A stretch of 64,000 nucleotides of DNA from Holophagae bacterium (GTDB lineage: Bacteria; Acidobacteriota; Holophagae; Acanthopleuribacterales; Acanthopleuribacteraceae), in assembly GCA_030429565.1 (NCBI GenBank), contig JAUIFE010000032.1, forward strand, positions 1-64,000, given 5' to 3'. A program made the position numbers and the translations under genes. Of this stretch, positions 17,615 to 26,868 are shown in pieces (positions within the stretch are counted from its first letter, which is position 1; every line of letters begins with the position of its first letter). The notes beneath the pieces are model-generated. The model ran no database searches. It was not told the origin of the DNA and was given only the letters and a program-made list of their open reading frames with translations.

Positions 17615-20263
17615 TTAGTGCGACTGCTGTACGGCGTTGCTGAGATCGCGAATGCGTTGAACCAAATCATCCATTTTGAAGGGTTTCAGCATAAGGCCGT
17701 CGATGCCGATATTGAGAAATTCGCGTAGTTCCTCTTGATTGCGGGTCGAGGTAATGACGATCACCCGTTCCGGTGCACTTTCTTTGGTGCGTGCTTTTTT
17801 TAGAAACTCGACCCCGTCCATTTCCGGCATGATGTAGTCGAGCAGCAGCAAATCAAACCCTTCGCCGCGATTGAGGCGCGCCAAGCCCAAATGAGCGTTG
17901 GTTTCAAAGTCGACCTCAAAGCCCGCCTGGGCCAGGACTTTCGAGAGTTGTTTGGTGACGTAACGCGAGTCGTCCATTACGAAAACCGACTTAATCGGTT
18001 TGATGAATAGCGGATCGATGGCGGTCCGCAAGGCATTGTTGAGCGCGTTAAGCGCGGCACCGCTGTGTTTGTCGGTCATGCTGCGCAAGATTTTGTGCAG
18101 GCGCGGGTGGCGAATCTTGCTCGCAACGGCAATCGCCTGCAGGCGGACCTCGGTGGTTTGATCGTCTAAGGCATCGCCGACGAGGGTGAGCATGCGCTGC
18201 AAACCCAACGGATGGTTGGAGATCAGATCGGCGCGGTAATTTTGGCCGAGCTTGCGCAACGCTTGGACCTTGGGGAAACCTTGGTGTTTTTCGACCGCGT
18301 CAAGGAGCGAGTCGAGCAACCGGGTGCGTTGTGCGGCGACGTTGCGGGTTTTGGTGAGGTTTTCCAGGCGTTCAGCCAACTTACGACAGCGGTATTCTTC
18401 CTCATTTTCGCCTTGGCCCTTAAAGGTGCGCATGATTTTTTGTAGGCCGCTGACCAAGGTGCGCAGGTGGTATTCTTCACTAATTTCCATGTTCTCAAGC
18501 ATTTGAAGGATACGATTGCGAACGGCCGGTTCGTTGCTTTTGACGAACAGATCCAAAAAGTATTCTTTGTGTTTGAGCAAAATGTCTTGATAACCGACCA
18601 TGTCGCCGTTGAGGATCAATTGCAGCAGTGATTCAGCCAAATCGCCGAGCTTCGCGCCTCCGTCTTGGTTAAACATTTTGAGCAAGGTGTCGAGCCCGTC
18701 GTCGCCGCCCGCTTCGAAGGCGGTTTCCAGCGCGGACTGGCGGATTTTTAGGCTGTGTGGCGGCGAAATGAACGGGCGTACGGCTTTGCCGGTATGTTCG
18801 CCGGGAAATACGCGCACCGCCTCAACCGCCGCCAGTAACACGCTGTCTGGAACGTTGGGTTTCAAGAGTTTGCGCATTTGGCCATAGGTGCCTTCGAAAT
18901 GGAACTTAGCCGCCGTTTGCAAGGCGTCGACGCGGACCGCGATCGAGGGGTTCTCCATGGCGCGGGCGATTAGATTTTCGCCCAGGCCCCATTCACCCAG
19001 GAGGTTCATGGCTTTCCTGCGTAAAATGGCGTTTTGGTCGTCCTCGCAGTGTTTCTCGACCCCGCGCGGAATTTCGGCGGCTTCGAAGTGGGTCAAAGCG
19101 TCCATCGAAAGTGCAAGGAGGGCGGGATCGTCGACGGTGTTGACGTATTCCACCAACAGATCGGCGGCTTCGTCGGATTGGAAGCCCGCCAAGGTGCTAA
19201 TTAAGAGGCGGTCGCGGTCGGGATCGTTGAGCGGCAGGTATTGTTCCATCCGCCGCACAAACATTTCGTCTTCAACACGTTGCGAAATCGTACCCATGGA
19301 CGTCACGTTTTGATGAAGTAACTGCTCCAGTTCCTCGAGATACTCGGTCATGGTCTGTTGCGCGCGCGACTCGTCAAACGCCGAGCTCACGCGACCGCTG
19401 AGGCGATCACGCAGCAATGGGCGGATTTTGCGATGGACGTCCTCGAACAACAAAAACCCGCCCATCACTTGCTCCAGCAGGTCGTTGACCTCGCCACGGG
19501 CGAGACTTTCACTGAATTGTTCAAGTTGCTCCTCGCTCCAGTTCAGACCGGCCATTTGGTTGAGCTTGCTGAAGAAGGCGTTGGGATCACCGTGATCGCC
19601 GCGAATCAATTCGTCGAGCGCGCGGCCTTTGTCGCGTTGAATGCGAAGCTTCGAAAGCAACGTGAACATTTGCTCAACCGAGGTGCCGTCTCCCAATTCT
19701 TGCAAGATGCGCAAACCTTCCTGACGGAAGCCGGCGTCGTTTTGCAGGATTTGTTCATTGAGGAAGGGAATGTAATCGGGATGCGGCGAACGCAGCATCA
19801 TGTCGGCCGCGAATTTGGTGCGGCGGCGGTTGCCGTAACCCGAGCGGAACTCGCTCATGTAAAACTGCTCGCTGAATTGCGAGAGCATGCGGCCCAAGAC
19901 ACGCTGATAGGTCGGTCGTTGTTCCGTATCGATATCGTTTTCAATCGAGAGTAACGCGGGCAAGGCTTCCTGGTGTTTAAACTCGCGGAAGAGCAGGATT
20001 TGCGACTTGGCGTAAAGCGTGTTTTTCTCGTGGCGAATGCTGTTAATGAACAGTGGGATGAGGTCGGCGGCACCGTCCTGCATGAGCATTTCCAGCAATT
20101 TGAGGCGAAATTTGCCGTCGACTTCGAGGAGCAACGATTCTAGGGCGGTAATTGTTTTATCGCGCAACTGGCCGAGCGAGGTTTCAATAAGCTCGCTAAT
20201 ACGATCAGTTTCGCCAACCGCATATAGGTCTAAGATCTTGGTTTTGAGGGTGTTTTTTTGCAT
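17615..20263 (-). CDS. HEAT-like repeat scaffold with C-terminal receiver domain
   Basis: An 882-residue protein. The first 750 residues are helical repeats of HEAT type (for example AADLLVEYVNTVDDPALLALSMDALTHF in pieces; KVQALRKLGQNYRADLI). The last 125 form a response-regulator receiver: VFVMDDSRYV with the acidic pair, phospho-acceptor D809 in LLLLDYIMPEMDG, switch Thr in VITST, and Lys in LMLKPFK. With no DNA-binding or enzymatic output, phosphorylation probably changes what the HEAT arch binds. It is followed after 48 bases on its upstream side by a PilZ gene transcribed first, so c-di-GMP and phosphorelay signals may meet here. The order scaffold-then-receiver is rare. Confidence 0.85.
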   Translation of the reverse strand: MQKNTLKTKILDLYAVGETDRISELIETSLGQLRDKTITALESLLLEVDGKFRLKLLEMLMQDGAADLIPLFINSIRHEKNTLYAKSQILLFREFKHQEALPALLSIENDIDTEQRPTYQRVLGRMLSQFSEQFYMSEFRSGYGNRRRTKFAADMMLRSPHPDYIPFLNEQILQNDAGFRQEGLRILQELGDGTSVEQMFTLLSKLRIQRDKGRALDELIRGDHGDPNAFFSKLNQMAGLNWSEEQLEQFSESLARGEVNDLLEQVMGGFLLFEDVHRKIRPLLRDRLSGRVSSAFDESRAQQTMTEYLEELEQLLHQNVTSMGTISQRVEDEMFVRRMEQYLPLNDPDRDRLLISTLAGFQSDEAADLLVEYVNTVDDPALLALSMDALTHFEAAEIPRGVEKHCEDDQNAILRRKAMNLLGEWGLGENLIARAMENPSIAVRVDALQTAAKFHFEGTYGQMRKLLKPNVPDSVLLAAVEAVRVFPGEHTGKAVRPFISPPHSLKIRQSALETAFEAGGDDGLDTLLKMFNQDGGAKLGDLAESLLQLILNGDMVGYQDILLKHKEYFLDLFVKSNEPAVRNRILQMLENMEISEEYHLRTLVSGLQKIMRTFKGQGENEEEYRCRKLAERLENLTKTRNVAAQRTRLLDSLLDAVEKHQGFPKVQALRKLGQNYRADLISNHPLGLQRMLTLVGDALDDQTTEVRLQAIAVASKIRHPRLHKILRSMTDKHSGAALNALNNALRTAIDPLFIKPIKSVFVMDDSRYVTKQLSKVLAQAGFEVDFETNAHLGLARLNRGEGFDLLLLDYIMPEMDGVEFLKKARTKESAPERVIVITSTRNQEELREFLNIGIDGLMLKPFKMDDLVQRIRDLSNAVQQSH

Positions 20264-20311
20264 GGTGTGTCGTTCAGTGTTGGGCGGTAACTGATTGAGA
20301 AACGGAAAACT

Positions 20312-20665
20312 TTATTTGTACAGGGCTTCCAGGTAAGCCATGAGCACCGGGATCGAGTAGTTTTTGACCGACTTAAACTCAACGCCCATGAAATAAACAT
20401 GATCCTGTTCGTTTTCTTGTTTACAGTGGCGCACGACGGCGACGGCCTCGACCAATTCGTCGTTTTGTGGGAGTTCAAAACGGACGTCGAGCTCGCGACC
20501 ATGATCCATGGGATAGTCTAACTGGAACAACAAACCGCCGGCGCTAATGTTGGTGATTTCGGCCAAAAGAAAATCACCCTCTTCGCCAACCGGACGAATC
20601 CAACAAATACTCATTTCAGAGTGGAATCGCTCAAAGGCACGACGATTCTCGGAGCCTTGACTCAT
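20312..20665 (-). CDS. PilZ-domain c-di-GMP receptor
   Basis: A 117-residue single-domain protein. The c-di-GMP-binding signature is present: NRRAFERF (R-x3-R type) at residues 7-14 and TNISAGGLLF (D/N-x-S-x-x-G) around residue 40, followed by the barrel strands. It should bind cyclic di-GMP and act as an adaptor for motility, secretion or polysaccharide systems. GGGAG lies 6 bases before the ATG. It is the first gene of a pair with the HEAT-receiver gene, 48 bases apart, and the pair is probably one transcript. Confidence 0.9.
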   Translation of the reverse strand: MSQGSENRRAFERFHSEMSICWIRPVGEEGDFLLAEITNISAGGLLFQLDYPMDHGRELDVRFELPQNDELVEAVAVVRHCKQENEQDHVYFMGVEFKSVKNYSIPVLMAYLEALYK

Positions 20666-21439
20666 GAGGCACTCCCTCGCTTCGGTTTGAGTGCTTATCG
20701 GCCTCCCGGCCCAAATAGATAAGGGCTATCTTGCGAGGTAATTGCCGGAGGAACTGGGCCGAATTCGGCTGCTCGCGGCGGCTTGTGTGGAGTAACCCGC
20801 CCAAATACAGTGCCGCCGACACGGCGCGCTGCGCCGTCCTTTGCGACCGCCTCAATCCACAAAGGGCGCCGTTCTTCGTGCCACCCCGTGCAAACGACCA
20901 GGTTTTATGCGTTGGAAAATGAGGGGTTCGGCCTTTATAAGGTTGCTTGGGTCGTGCTGCAAAGGGACGGGCCGATCGAAGGTGTGGTGTCTAAGTTTTG
21001 GTGATGCTCGTGTTTCTGTTGCTTCAGCGTTGTTTCTAAACCGCCTAGTTGTCGTGATTGGATCGTAAAGGTCGAATGCGGCACCCTTCGAGGCAAGTAT
21101 CGAAACGGGCCACGCCGCTTGGTTACCGTGGTGGTGGATCCTTTGGGCTTCCCCGGTGGCGATTAATGTTAGCGGTCACATTTTTTGCCCGTTCGTCGGG
21201 ATAACGCGGTTTTCATGGTAACCTTTTAATCGGGACAAAACGCGACGGCGCGTTTTTTTATTATGTTTCTCCATCGAGCCGTTTTGATTGGTTTTTTTCG
21301 AGATCACGCGTTCAACAAACCTTAGTTTGAACGTGTTCTTTTGTCGATTTGCGCGGCTTTGCCGCGTTGTGATAATTGGCTGCTTGCAAGCAAACCATCA
21401 GCCCCTGTGGGGGCATTCACTTGCTGAGGTTTTGTGTAC
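20666..21439. other. Divergent intergenic region, no gene recognised
   Basis: A 774-base stretch between the divergently transcribed PilZ gene and the hybrid sensor gene. The only structure seen is a palindromic GCTTGCAAGC near 21381. Open frames in it are short, Arg/Ser-rich and lack ribosome binding sites. Confidence 0.45.
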
Positions 21440-24400
21440 ATGGCACGATGGATCGGGTTTTGTTGGACGGCACTTTTGCTGCAAGTGTCGCTTCTAGGCT
21501 GGGCCCCGCCCGCCGCTAAGTTCCGCAATTACGGCGTCGACGAGGGTTTGTTAGGCAGCCAAATCTCCGATATCCTCTGCGATCGGCAAGGGCTCATGTG
21601 GTTTGCGACCGACCTCGGCCTATACCGCTTTGACGGGCAAAGGTTTGTGCGCTACTACAGTGATGGCGTGGGTGACAGCCTGCAAAGCAACCACTTAACC
21701 CAAATCGTTGAGGATGCCGCCGGTGATTTTTGGATCGCCACGCGCGGCGCGGGTTTGCAGTATTTCGATCGCCGGCGCGGGGTCTTTCGTGCCTATGGGC
21801 CGTGCCAAGACGCCGAGGGTGTCTTCACTGACAATAATTTGTACAGCCTTGCTTCCGGACCATCCGGCATGATTTGGACCGCTTCGATTCGCGGCGGTTT
21901 GGAAGCTTTTGACCCGCGTACCGAGCGAGTGACACACTATGATTTCAGTGCATTCGAAGAGGAGCGCGGCCTGTCGGCGGCCGCTTTTTCAGTGCTGGAA
22001 GATCGCGACGGCGTTGTGTGGCTTGGCACACGTAGCGCCGGTCTGTGGCGGATTGATCCGCGTGGGGGTGATCCGCTCGTCTTCAAGCCTGAAAAGGGTG
22101 ATGCACGCAGTTTTCCCGCGCGCTTGGTGATGTCCTTGTACCAAGATCGTGGCGGCTTCATTTGGGTTGGTGGCCGTTATAGCGGTCTGACTCGTCTGGA
22201 TCCAAAAACCTTAACCTGGCGTTCCTATGCGCGTGAGGTGCCAGGCCGCTCCGTCTATCAATGTGTGCAAGACCAAGACGGTCGTCTCTGGGTGGCGACT
22301 CAGGATGCCGGCCTCAGTTGTATTGAGCCAGGTGGCCCTGATGCGGGTGACAGCCGTGTTCGACACCTGAGCGCTGAGGCCGATCCCGATTTTGCACCTG
22401 CCGGCGAGGCTTTGCTGGCTTTAGCCGACGACCGGCGCGGTGGCATTTGGCTTGGAACCCATGGTTCGGGCGCGGTGCGCTACGACCGTCTGGCCAAACC
22501 CTTCATTAACTACCGTAACCACGACTTGGAGCAGCAGCAGGGATTTCCCCCGACCGTGGCCAATATCAACCCAGCCACTGACGGCGGCCTGTGGGTCGCC
22601 TATTTTGACAGTGGGCTAGATTATTTTGATTTAGACAGTGGTGCCGCCGTTCATTACAACGACCAAAGCGACGATTTACCGCTCACGAGCAACAACGTCA
22701 AAAGTGTGGCCGAGGACGGACAAGGCGGGTTGTACGTGGGTTATTGGGATCGCGGTTTGGACTATTTTCATCGACCGAGCGGTGCCAAAACCCATTACCA
22801 AGCCGATCCCGAGGATGACGGCAGCCTCTCGGGCCGACGCGTTTACCAAGTTCTTCCTGAGCAGGATCGCGTTTATGTCGCGACTTACGACGGCGGCTTG
22901 TGTCGTCTCAATCTCTCTGACGGACGCTTCACGCGTTTTCCGGTAGGGCGTGAGCCAGGGATGCTGCGCAACCGCGCCGTAATGACCATGCACCGCGGGC
23001 CCAGCGGCACCCTATGGCTAGGCACCCTCAGTAGTGGGCTGGCCCGGGTCGATGAAGAACAGGTGCGTTTCGAACTTTTCATGCACGATGAAAATGCTGC
23101 CAATAGCTTGTCCCACAACGATGTGATCGCGCTGCACGAAAGCCGTGACGGGCTGTTGTGGATTGGGACCATGGGCGGCGGTCTCGAGTCCTTTGATCCG
23201 CAACGAGGTTTGTTTCGTCGCATTCGCGACCCGCACGGTCGCCTCAGTACGTCGATTTCAAACATTACCGAGGACGCCGACGGGTACCTTTGGCTCAGCG
23301 ATACCGCCGCCCTTCTGCGTTTCGATCCGGTCAGTGGACAGCTCGACCGCTACAACCGCAATGACGGCATCGCGCCCGCCGGTTTCGCCAACACCTGTGT
23401 TGTTGGCGATGGGCACGGTGGCTTGATTTTTGGCGGTGGTGCCGGCGTCGTGCGTTTCGAGCCGAGCCAAATTCAGCGCGCCGCGCAGGTACCGCCGGTG
23501 GTTATCGAGAACATCAGCCTCGGGGGTCGATCTCTGGCGTTTCAAGCGGGACGCGGGACACCCTGGCGACCGTTGGCCCCGTTAGCGGCGCTGCCCGAAT
23601 TTACCGATGCCTTGACCATCTCCGAAACCGAACGCACCGTGCGTTTTGATTTTACCGCCTACCAATACCGTAACGCGGCCAACATGGCCTTTCGCTATCG
23701 GCTCGAACCCTTTGAAGACGCCTGGCGCGACGGCACCGACGCCCAGCGGTTTGTGCAGTACACCAACCTCACCCCCGGCCATTACGCGTTTCACGTTCAG
23801 GCCGACAACGGTGAAGGTGTTTGGAATACGCACGGCGCCGTGCTGCGTTTGCATGTGCGCCCGGCCTGGTATTGGTCGCCGCTGAGTAAAACCCTTTACT
23901 TTCTGGTGGTTGCTGTTCTCTTGGGTCTATATCTGCGGCTGCAACGCCTCAAACTGGCCGGGCAAAAGTTAATCACCCGCCAAGCTGAGAAATTGGCCGG
24001 CTCGGCCCGTGACAATGCCGCCAAGGACCGCCAACTGGCGCGCGAAACGCAAAAGGTCGCCGATCAACTGGGCCGTCTCGACCGCCTCAAAGACGAATTC
24101 TTGGCCAACACTTCCCATGAGTTGCGCACGCCCTTGCAGGGGATGATCGGCTTGAGTGAAGCGCTGCTGGAAGGTGACGGGGATCTTTTGAGTGCACGGG
24201 CACGCAACGATTTAGGTCTAATAGTTAATGAGGGCCGGCGGCTGGCGTTGCTGGTCAACGACCTGCTCGACTTTTCTCAACTGAAGCACCACAACTTGGC
24301 GCTGCATCTCAAGCCGGTTGATGTTCACAGTTTGGTGGCCGGTGTCTTGGCGCTGACCGAGGTCGGCCTATTTGGTCGCGACCTCAAATTGGTGAACGCC

Positions 24401-26641
24401 GTACCTGCCGATTTGCCGGCCGTTGCCGCCGATGAGGAACGCCTGCAGCAAATTTTTCACAACTTGGTCGGCAACGCCGTGAAATTTACCCCCCACGGTG
24501 AAGTCCGCGTCGGCGCCAGAATACAAGATCACCAGATCCACATGTGGGTCAGTGATACCGGGATCGGGATTGCACCGCAACATCAGCAACTGATCTTCGA
24601 GGACTTTTTTCAATTGGACGGTTCAGATGTGCGCCGCCACGGTGGCACTGGATTGGGTTTGAGTATTACCAAGGGTTTAATTGCCCAGCTAGGTGGCCAC
24701 CTTCATCTCGAAAGTGAGCTTGGGCGCGGTGCCGTTTTTTCATTTGCATTGCCGGTGGCAAGTGATCGGCAACCCGTAGCGCCGAGCGCCATGCGTGTTC
24801 CTGGATCCCGTGTAAGCGAGGTTTCGCCGGCAGGCCGTGAATCCGCGACGCCCAACGGCTTCCATGTTTTGGTTGTCGACGACGAACGCGTCAATCGCGA
24901 GGTGCTGCAGCGCCATTTGGAATCGGCCGGCTACCGCGTGACGACCGTCGGTAACGGGTCGGCGGCCTTGGCTGCACTGGGTCCTGAGATCGATATCGTT
25001 TTGCTCGATGTCATGATGCCGGGTATGTCGGGTTTTGAAGTGTGCCGACAAATTCGCGCCGAGCATCCACTGCAAGCGCTGCCCGTGCTGTTTTTGACGG
25101 CGAAAGCAGGGCTTGGCGATTTGGTGCAGGCTTTCCAGATGGGTGGCAATGATTTTCTCACCAAGCCGGTCGCCCGCGAGGAGTTACTGGCGCGACTCAA
25201 CACACAACGCGTGCTGCTTGATTTGCATCGCAACCTAGAGGACAAAGTGGCCGATCGGACCCAACGCCTGAGCGACCGCAACAGCGAAGTCGAGGCACAG
25301 CACCGCGAGTTGGAGCACCTCTACCATATTGTGCAGGGGCTCAATCACTTGGTGTTTTTGGACGAGGTGTTCGAAGCGCTGTTGCAACAGGGTTTGCGAC
25401 TCTTCGGTGGTGCGACACGGGCAGCTATGATGGTGCGCCAAGGTGATCGATTCAGTATCGTTGCGCTTGCCGGCTATCCTTCCGAGGAAAGTCCCGTCAT
25501 TCGCGGCGTGGTTTTTCCAACCGACGTCGTCTTGCACCATTATCTCGAACGTGGTGAAGAGATTGGCACCGCCTGTTATCGTTTGCGCGGCCCGGCGGCC
25601 GAGATCCCGCTGGCGGCACCGCGCCTGCGCGAGCCGTCGCGTTCCCTGCTGGCGTTGGCGATGATTCTTGAAGGCGAGGTCGCCGGTTTGTTGATTTTCT
25701 CCAACACCGAAGACGCAAGCGCCTTTGATGAAGTGGAGTTGAACCGGTTGGAGCGCTTCCGCGAGCACGCCGTGGCGGCCGTCCAACGCGCCCAATTGAT
25801 GCGCGAGATCCAAATCCAAAAAGAAGCCATTGTCCAAAATCAGGAAATCATCATTCGTCAGCAGAAGCTGGCCTCGTTGGGTACCTTAACCGCCGGCTTG
25901 GCACATGAAATTAACAATCCCATCAACTTCATTCAAGGCGGGCGCCAAGCAATGGAAGAGGAGTTAACGGCTTTCCGGCGGGTGTTGTTGTCACTGTTGG
26001 GCGATCAACCCGATGATGAGCTGTTACAGACTTTTGACGCCGCTTTCGACAAGCTGCATCAGAACTTGGCGCTCATTGGTTCCGGCTCCAGTCGCATCGG
26101 CGAGATTATCGAGAACCTCATGCAGTTGACCCACCTCGACGATTCCGGCCCCCAATCAGTGCTGCTGACTGACTCCATTGAAGGTGCGATATCGGTGTTT
26201 CGGAACCGTTTCCCGCTGGTTCAATTCACGCTGACTGCCGAGCCCGATGCTTGGGTATTGGGTCGCGCCGAGGTGTTGGACCATGTGCTCATGAATTTGG
26301 TGCGCAACGCGTGTCAAGCCTTCAGCGAGGGCAACGAGCGCGATGCCGAGGTTCGCCTCGATGTGTGCCGCGTCGACCAGGGGATTCAGTTAACCGTGGC
26401 CGACAATGGTTGTGGCATGCCGGCCGAAAGGGTGGACAAAGCGTTTGACGCTTTCTTTACCTCGCGGGAACCAGGTCAAGGTCTTGGGTTGGGTTTGTTT
26501 ACCAGTCATCAGATGGTGACCGATTTGGGGGGCAGTATGCAGGTGGCTTCCGAACCAGGCCGTGGGAGCGTTTTTACCATCATTTTCCCCGCTGCGGCTT
26601 TCGACACAGCCTTCTCCGACCCCCTCGCCGTCCAGCGCTAA
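21440..26641 (+). CDS. Hybrid sensor with propeller input and two histidine kinase modules
   Basis: A 1733-residue membrane sensor. A signal peptide is followed by about 14 two-component-regulator propeller repeats (patterns such as GLMWFATDLGLYRFDG and GLLWIGTMGGGLESFDP) to about residue 700, then a Y_Y_Y-type beta domain and one membrane helix (LYFLVVAVLLGLYLRL, near 818-836). Inside the cell come HisKA with H893 (SHELRTP), HATPase (NAVKFTP, DTGIGI, GTGLGLS), a receiver with D1190 (LLDVMMPG), a GAF domain, then a second HisKA of NtrB type with H1489 (LAHEINNP) and a second HATPase (NACQAF, DNGCGMP, GQGLGLGLF). All key residues are intact. ATG 21440 is preferred: TGAGG is about 10 bases upstream, and an in-frame GTG at 21434 is too close. 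No dedicated response regulator is adjacent. Confidence 0.93.
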   Translation: MARWIGFCWTALLLQVSLLGWAPPAAKFRNYGVDEGLLGSQISDILCDRQGLMWFATDLGLYRFDGQRFVRYYSDGVGDSLQSNHLTQIVEDAAGDFWIATRGAGLQYFDRRRGVFRAYGPCQDAEGVFTDNNLYSLASGPSGMIWTASIRGGLEAFDPRTERVTHYDFSAFEEERGLSAAAFSVLEDRDGVVWLGTRSAGLWRIDPRGGDPLVFKPEKGDARSFPARLVMSLYQDRGGFIWVGGRYSGLTRLDPKTLTWRSYAREVPGRSVYQCVQDQDGRLWVATQDAGLSCIEPGGPDAGDSRVRHLSAEADPDFAPAGEALLALADDRRGGIWLGTHGSGAVRYDRLAKPFINYRNHDLEQQQGFPPTVANINPATDGGLWVAYFDSGLDYFDLDSGAAVHYNDQSDDLPLTSNNVKSVAEDGQGGLYVGYWDRGLDYFHRPSGAKTHYQADPEDDGSLSGRRVYQVLPEQDRVYVATYDGGLCRLNLSDGRFTRFPVGREPGMLRNRAVMTMHRGPSGTLWLGTLSSGLARVDEEQVRFELFMHDENAANSLSHNDVIALHESRDGLLWIGTMGGGLESFDPQRGLFRRIRDPHGRLSTSISNITEDADGYLWLSDTAALLRFDPVSGQLDRYNRNDGIAPAGFANTCVVGDGHGGLIFGGGAGVVRFEPSQIQRAAQVPPVVIENISLGGRSLAFQAGRGTPWRPLAPLAALPEFTDALTISETERTVRFDFTAYQYRNAANMAFRYRLEPFEDAWRDGTDAQRFVQYTNLTPGHYAFHVQADNGEGVWNTHGAVLRLHVRPAWYWSPLSKTLYFLVVAVLLGLYLRLQRLKLAGQKLITRQAEKLAGSARDNAAKDRQLARETQKVADQLGRLDRLKDEFLANTSHELRTPLQGMIGLSEALLEGDGDLLSARARNDLGLIVNEGRRLALLVNDLLDFSQLKHHNLALHLKPVDVHSLVAGVLALTEVGLFGRDLKLVNAVPADLPAVAADEERLQQIFHNLVGNAVKFTPHGEVRVGARIQDHQIHMWVSDTGIGIAPQHQQLIFEDFFQLDGSDVRRHGGTGLGLSITKGLIAQLGGHLHLESELGRGAVFSFALPVASDRQPVAPSAMRVPGSRVSEVSPAGRESATPNGFHVLVVDDERVNREVLQRHLESAGYRVTTVGNGSAALAALGPEIDIVLLDVMMPGMSGFEVCRQIRAEHPLQALPVLFLTAKAGLGDLVQAFQMGGNDFLTKPVAREELLARLNTQRVLLDLHRNLEDKVADRTQRLSDRNSEVEAQHRELEHLYHIVQGLNHLVFLDEVFEALLQQGLRLFGGATRAAMMVRQGDRFSIVALAGYPSEESPVIRGVVFPTDVVLHHYLERGEEIGTACYRLRGPAAEIPLAAPRLREPSRSLLALAMILEGEVAGLLIFSNTEDASAFDEVELNRLERFREHAVAAVQRAQLMREIQIQKEAIVQNQEIIIRQQKLASLGTLTAGLAHEINNPINFIQGGRQAMEEELTAFRRVLLSLLGDQPDDELLQTFDAAFDKLHQNLALIGSGSSRIGEIIENLMQLTHLDDSGPQSVLLTDSIEGAISVFRNRFPLVQFTLTAEPDAWVLGRAEVLDHVLMNLVRNACQAFSEGNERDAEVRLDVCRVDQGIQLTVADNGCGMPAERVDKAFDAFFTSREPGQGLGLGLFTSHQMVTDLGGSMQVASEPGRGSVFTIIFPAAAFDTAFSDPLAVQR

Positions 26642-26757
26642 AAAGCCGCCGACAGGGATGTACTTGCCCGAATTGCGGGTGGTGTGAAGCGGTCGCTGCG
26701 TATTGCTGTTTTAGTGGGTGAATAATTTAATCCCCGATAAGTTGAGTTGTTGACTTT

Positions 26758-26784
26758 TAAAGAGGCTCGACTTTTTGGCGATAA
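26758..26784 (+). promoter_or_regulatory. Candidate sigma-28 (FliA) promoter
   Basis: TAAAGAGG, exactly 11 bases, then GGCGATAA. The consensus is TAAAGTTT-N11-GCCGATAA, so the -10 box has 7 of 8 bases, the -35 begins TAAAG, and the spacing is exact. It lies 85 bases upstream of the chemoreceptor start, where a flagellar-class promoter is expected. Confidence 0.65.
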
Positions 26785-26868
26785 GATGTCTTAGACACTC
26801 CTTGTTAATTTCGTGATTCAAGCGGGCAGCCTTGCTGCCGGTACAGTACTTTGTTGCTGGAGGTGCTT

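Noticed and set aside
21378-21394. Possible second sigma-54 promoter (TTGGCTGC...AAGCA) upstream of the hybrid sensor gene
   Set aside because: GG-N10-GC spacing fits but both elements match consensus poorly.
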